DNA of 64,000 nt, taken from Paraburkholderia humisilvae (GTDB taxonomy: Bacteria > Pseudomonadota > Gammaproteobacteria > Burkholderiales > Burkholderiaceae). The first letter of the stretch is position 1. Each line of letters begins with the position of its first letter. The translations under genes were made by a program, and so were the position numbers. The stretch is taken from the NCBI RefSeq assembly GCF_902859855.1, contig NZ_CADIKH010000030.1, forward strand, positions 1-64,000, written 5' to 3'. Shown one piece after another: positions 60,432-64,000 of this stretch. The notes beneath the pieces are model-generated. The model was given only the letters and a program-made list of their open reading frames with translations, searched no databases and had not been told where the DNA came from.

Positions 60432-61085
60432 TTACAGTGCGCGACGAATCTCGTTGACACCGAACACCGCGAGCGCGATGCCCGCGACGCGGTCGACGAT
60501 CATGCGCAGCCGTCTGCCGATTGCATGACGCGCGAGCGACACGACCGCGACCAGACAACACCACCACGCGATCGACCCGCAGAACACGCCGAGCACCGTC
60601 GTGAAGGCGACGTCCGAGGCGAACGCGCCGCGCGGCGCGAGCGTCGTGAAGAGCGCGGCGAACATGATCACGGTTTGCGGGTTGGTCAGCGTCAACAGCA
60701 GCGCGCCGCCGAAGGCGCGCATCGCGCCGGCGCGGCCGATCGCGGCGAGCTGGCCGTCGCGATTCGCGTCGTCCGCCTGAGCGTCGGTGTCCTCCGGCGT
60801 CTTTTGCAGCATCGTACGCAGACCGAGCCAAAGCAGGAACACACCGGCGGCGATATGCAGCGGTTTGTCATAGGCGAGCATGAACTGCGACACGCCGACC
60901 AGACCCAGTGCGGCGATCAGGCCGTACACGGCATCGCCACCCGCGATCCCCAGGCCAATCGCGAGCCCCGCGCGCGGACCGCCAGCGAGCGTGCGGCGAA
61001 TGCACAGCATGCCCATCGGGCCGATCGGCGCGGCAACGGCGAGGCCCACGCCGGCCGCGGTGAAAAAGAGACCTGGGTTGAACAC
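60432..61085 (-). CDS. LysE-family amino-acid/metabolite exporter
   Basis: A 217-residue LysE/RhtB-type exporter with six helices. The family start is FFTAAGVGLAVAAPIGPMGML, then GGPRAGLAIGLGIAGGDAVYG; NPQTVIMFAALFTTL is the mid-protein signature. The GTG at 61085 follows AGGAG with five-base spacing and is clearly the start; an in-frame ATG farther up gives a non-homologous Arg-rich leader. A 40-residue Asp-rich loop (about 95-130) is larger than usual. Convergent with rarD. Confidence 0.9.
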   Translation of the reverse strand: MFNPGLFFTAAGVGLAVAAPIGPMGMLCIRRTLAGGPRAGLAIGLGIAGGDAVYGLIAALGLVGVSQFMLAYDKPLHIAAGVFLLWLGLRTMLQKTPEDTDAQADDANRDGQLAAIGRAGAMRAFGGALLLTLTNPQTVIMFAALFTTLAPRGAFASDVAFTTVLGVFCGSIAWWCCLVAVVSLARHAIGRRLRMIVDRVAGIALAVFGVNEIRRAL

Positions 61086-61707
61086 GGAAACTCCTGATAG
61101 CGATGATGTCCGCGAACGGGCTGCTGTGCGTGCCGACACGTATAAGCGGAAACGCAAGAGCATAGCGGCGCCGGTGCTAACCGGCAACGCGGGAATATAC
61201 GGGCGTCGGCGCGGCGATGCGTGCGGCGACCTGAGCCACCGCACGCGTCATGACGTCCATGCCTGGCCGTTCGGGAAGCGATATTCGTCAAGCGACGCGG
61301 GCCGCGTTTCGATACTGTAGCGGGGCCGTTGCGAATCACGACCGCTCGACGAAGTGCTCGTGCGGACGGTCGGCATACTTGAGCATACGGTCTTCAAGTG
61401 ACGCCGACGCACAGGTGCAGTCGCACGGCGAGATGTGCCGCATCCGATCGCGAATCGGACGCGCGGATCGGCCGCACCTGATGTTCTTTCGATGTCCGTC
61501 GAAGCGCGCCGCTGATCAGCTGCGCGGCACAATTTGCGTGTCCTTAATCTTGAATGACACGACGCTTCGGCAAATGAAGCGGCGGTTCGCGGCGGGTTCT
61601 ACCGAAGGAATAACGCTTTGTCCCCGCGTGTTTTGACAGGCGAGTAGTGCCGTGTATCGGTCCGATTCCGACGCGGCGCTTTCTGCTTGGCACAACAGGA
61701 CACGAAC
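61086..61707. other. 622-base spacer before the patatin-like gene
   Basis: No supported gene. A minus-strand frame (61248-61532) has an orderly last 40 codons but no ribosome site and an Arg/Ser-rich start, so it is left uncalled. No riboswitch or strong palindrome was recognised. Confidence 0.45.
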
Positions 61708-63396
61708 ATGGCAGAACAGCCATCCACACACACATCCCTTCACAACAAGCTTTGCGCGTGGACGCGCCACTTTTATCGCTGTGTTCAAACATGTGCGCGA
61801 CGCGGCGCCAGCGCGTTGCTCGCGGTCGGCATGGCCGCCATGCTGACTGCCTGCACCGAGTACACGTTCACGCCCGGCGCGCCCAGCACCTATGTCAGCA
61901 ATACCGCAGCCGCCGACCCACCCGCGTCGCAGCCGCTCGTCGGCGTAGCGATCTCGGGCGGCGGCAACCGGTCCGCGCTGTTTGCATCGTACGTATTCGA
62001 ACTGTTAGGAAGCCTGCCCGTTGCAGCACCGGCGGGTGCAGGTTCATCCGCGCAGCCGATCAGCTTTCTTGACACCGTCGGCCACATTTCGAGTGTATCG
62101 GGTGGCAGCTTCGCTGCGTCGTACTTCAGCATGAAAAGCATCGGCCACTACAGCGCGATGCTGACCGGCAGCACGATTCCCACGCCGTATGCGCAGTTCT
62201 TCGCGGATTTTCATCATCAGATGAACTTCAACTGGGAAGCGGCGCTGTTCGGTTTCAAGATCGTGACGTTAGGCTCGAACGCGGAGGGCCTTGCGAAGGC
62301 GATCGATACGGAATACCTGCACGGCGCGACGTTCGCGGATCTCGACAAACGCGAGGCCTCCGGTGCGAGTCCGTTTCTGATTCTCAACGCGACGCACTAC
62401 GATACCGGCCGCCGTTTCGTGATGACGACGATCCCGAGCGACGCGTTCTGCCTGAATACCGAGCAACTCCTGCTGGACGTCGTGTATGCGCCCACCGGGC
62501 AGGAGAAGCATGTCGACGACAAGCACGAGGCGCAGTTGAGCCAATGCGACCGTAGCGATGCCTTGACACCGGAGGGCTTCGACAGCTTCTGGAACCCGAA
62601 GCGGGAGTCGGTGCCGAGCGCCGCGCTGCCGCTCGCGCGCGCGGTCGCGACGTCGGGCGCGTTCCCGCTGGTCGTCGGTCCGATTGCTTATGAGGTGACC
62701 GGCGATCATGAGCTATTGCATCTGATCGATGGCGGGGTCGGCGATAACAGCGGTATCGAATCGCTGTTGCAACTGTTTCTGCGCGATCTGCTGAAGACCC
62801 GCTCGCACCGCGACCTGATCGTCTCGCTCGATGCCTCGCTGCCGTTTAACGCGTATGGTGCGACCATCGCCGGCGACAAATCGCCGCTGTCCGCCTTTAT
62901 CGACGACCCGACACGCGTATCCGACATTCAGGAAGTGCGCGCATCGTTGTACCGGCAGGACCTATGGAACGTGACGACTTACGCGGCGCGAACGATGAAG
63001 CAGTCCAATAGCGTGGTCACGCGGCTCGATATCATCGCGCTGAAGCCGGACGATCTGAATGTCAGCTCGCTGCGCATCGACACGCCCGAATGCCATACCC
63101 ACTACGACGACGCGAGAGCCGTCAGGACCGCGGCGCGCGATATTCCGACCCGCTATCACCTGGACGCTTGCGACGCGGAACTGGTGCGCGTGGCTGCGTG
63201 CTGGAGCGTGCATCAACACGCACAGCAGATTCAGCAATTTTTCGATGCTGAGTCCGGGGGCCGGCGCCGTGGCTACGATGATTCGGGTGATGAGACCGAC
63301 AGCGGACATGCCGATAGCAGCAACGGCCGCACGGGCATGCTTGATTCGCGGATCAAGCAGATGTGTCCGGAACTGGTCGCAAACCACGCACTGTGA
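61708..63396 (+). CDS. Patatin-like phospholipase lipoprotein
   Basis: A 562-residue probable lipoprotein hydrolase. A long N-region with basic residues leads to a hydrophobic stretch and lipobox LTAC (C49). The oxyanion loop is SGGGNRSA (83-90). The nucleophile elbow reads SVSGG with S131, the first glycine of GxSxG being serine, and the catalytic aspartate is D341 in IDGGVGDNSG. Patatin-type enzymes cleave phospholipids or acyl esters. The C-terminal 50 residues are Gly/Asp/Ser-rich. The ATG at 61708 follows AGGACACG. Confidence 0.88.
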   Translation: MAEQPSTHTSLHNKLCAWTRHFYRCVQTCARRGASALLAVGMAAMLTACTEYTFTPGAPSTYVSNTAAADPPASQPLVGVAISGGGNRSALFASYVFELLGSLPVAAPAGAGSSAQPISFLDTVGHISSVSGGSFAASYFSMKSIGHYSAMLTGSTIPTPYAQFFADFHHQMNFNWEAALFGFKIVTLGSNAEGLAKAIDTEYLHGATFADLDKREASGASPFLILNATHYDTGRRFVMTTIPSDAFCLNTEQLLLDVVYAPTGQEKHVDDKHEAQLSQCDRSDALTPEGFDSFWNPKRESVPSAALPLARAVATSGAFPLVVGPIAYEVTGDHELLHLIDGGVGDNSGIESLLQLFLRDLLKTRSHRDLIVSLDASLPFNAYGATIAGDKSPLSAFIDDPTRVSDIQEVRASLYRQDLWNVTTYAARTMKQSNSVVTRLDIIALKPDDLNVSSLRIDTPECHTHYDDARAVRTAARDIPTRYHLDACDAELVRVAACWSVHQHAQQIQQFFDAESGGRRRGYDDSGDETDSGHADSSNGRTGMLDSRIKQMCPELVANHAL

Positions 63397-63458
63397 GTTG
63401 CCGCTGCGAGTTGAGTCTCTGATGCAATACGTGACGCGATACGTCGCCGCATGAAAAA

Positions 63459-63486
63459 GGGCGCGCCACCCGGCGGTGGCGTGCCC
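63459..63486 (-). terminator. Rho-independent terminator of the RND gene
   Basis: GGGCGCGCCACC (63459-63470) pairs with GGTGGCGTGCCC (63475-63486) around CGGC, with one G-T pair. The A tract before it (63454-63458) becomes a T tract on the minus strand, so it ends the RND transcript. Confidence 0.85.
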
Positions 63487-63507
63487 CGAACCTCAGCCGT
63501 TAGCTGT

Positions 63508-64000
63508 TCAGACGGTCTGCGCCGCCGCCCGATCGCGATGGTGATCCGCGCCGATAAACATATACATGGCCGGCACCACGAACAGCGTAAACAGCGTGCC
63601 GATCGACAGTCCGGTAAAGATCACCAGCCCCATCGCGTTGCGGCCGGCCGCGCCCGCGCCCGACGCGATCACGAGCGGCAGCACGCCGAACACCATCGCC
63701 GCGGTGGTCATCAGAATCGGCCGCAAGCGCACCGCCGCCGCTTGTTCGAGTGCCTCGCGCTTCGATTTCCCGGCGCGCTGCAACTGGTTCGCGAACTGCA
63801 CGATCAGAATGCCGTGCTTGCTGACGAGCCCCATCAGCGTAACGAGGCCGACCTGCGTGTAGATGTTGAGCGTCGACAGCCCGATGTTGATAAAGATCAG
63901 TGCGCCGAACAGCGCCATCGGCACGGACACGAGAATGACGATCGGGTCGCGGAAGCTTTCGAACTGCGCCGCCAGCGCGAGAAACACGATGATCGTCGCG
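63508..64000 (-). CDS. RND efflux pump permease (3' part, truncated by the window)
   Basis: The last 163 codons of an AcrB/MexB- or AcrF-type inner-membrane pump; the frame is open through the right edge of the window. Visible are the helices LALAAQFESFRDPIVILVSV, the loop SKHGILIVQFANQLQRAGKS, and the conserved AAAVRLRPILMTTAAMVFGVLPL, matching the C-terminal six-helix bundle. The final residues are a short charged tail. The substrate cannot be inferred from this fragment, and the membrane-fusion partner, if any, lies outside the window. Confidence 0.93.
   Translation of the reverse strand, partial: ATIIVFLALAAQFESFRDPIVILVSVPMALFGALIFINIGLSTLNIYTQVGLVTLMGLVSKHGILIVQFANQLQRAGKSKREALEQAAAVRLRPILMTTAAMVFGVLPLVIASGAGAAGRNAMGLVIFTGLSIGTLFTLFVVPAMYMFIGADHHRDRAAAQTV

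Noticed and set aside
61248..61532. 94-codon minus-strand small gene
   Set aside because: No ribosome site, Arg/Ser-rich, and only its last part looks protein-like; not enough to call.

Overview
The window is GC-rich chromosomal DNA, densely coding on both strands. Its gene families (ybgC-tolQRAB-pal-cpoB-tRNA-Lys, glyA-nrdR, TIV minor pilins, hmgA-fahA, gcdH with an IclR regulator, xdhABC, 3-hydroxybutyrate-oligomer hydrolase) point to a betaproteobacterium of the Burkholderiaceae (Burkholderia/Paraburkholderia-like). The genus cannot be fixed by reading alone. I saw no insertion sequence, prophage, CRISPR array or origin.

Layout. 88-8294 is an accessory catabolic locus: an MFS permease, two beta-hydroxyacid dehydrogenases, a cupin, a tandem-duplicated carboxymuconolactone-decarboxylase-like protein, a GntR/FCD regulator, an MBL-fold lactonase, a LacI regulator and an SDR. 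Two copies of one LacI-type operator tie the lactonase and the SDR/dehydrogenase pair together. The substrate is unknown. 8372-14190 (minus strand) is the Tol-Pal envelope system, ending in tRNA-Lys(TTT) with a near-perfect sigma70 promoter. 14242-17543 holds an SDR, a repeat-rich spacer, a ZTP/ZMP (pfl-type) riboswitch with its promoter, then glyA and nrdR. 17828-20734 is a five-gene type IV minor pilin operon. 20850-22407 encodes a DUF3318/YqjE/YqjD-like trio, followed by a 1-Cys peroxiredoxin and an orphan autotransporter heptosyltransferase.

24959-30913 covers gcdH with a divergent IclR regulator, a degenerate EAL protein, and hmgA-fahA for the end of tyrosine/phenylalanine catabolism. 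30966-36232 holds two MFS exporters, a crotonase-fold protein, a chromosomal homologue of plasmid fertility-inhibition factors and a D-lactate-type dehydrogenase. The LysR gene at 36382-37350 is followed by aspT-aspT-aspD, a decarboxylation/antiport module converting aspartate to alanine, and an alanine-glyoxylate-type aminotransferase.

44651-51956 is a purine-oxidation locus (MFS, xdhA, xdhB, an N-terminally short xdhC, LysR) with a phased repeat array in the divergent promoter. The right end holds a GST-kappa/DsbA-like isomerase, a membrane-anchored TAXI protein, a BON protein, a 3HB-oligomer hydrolase, a small unknown protein, a TauE/SafE transporter, RarD, a LysE exporter, a patatin-like lipoprotein and the 3' end of an RND efflux gene.
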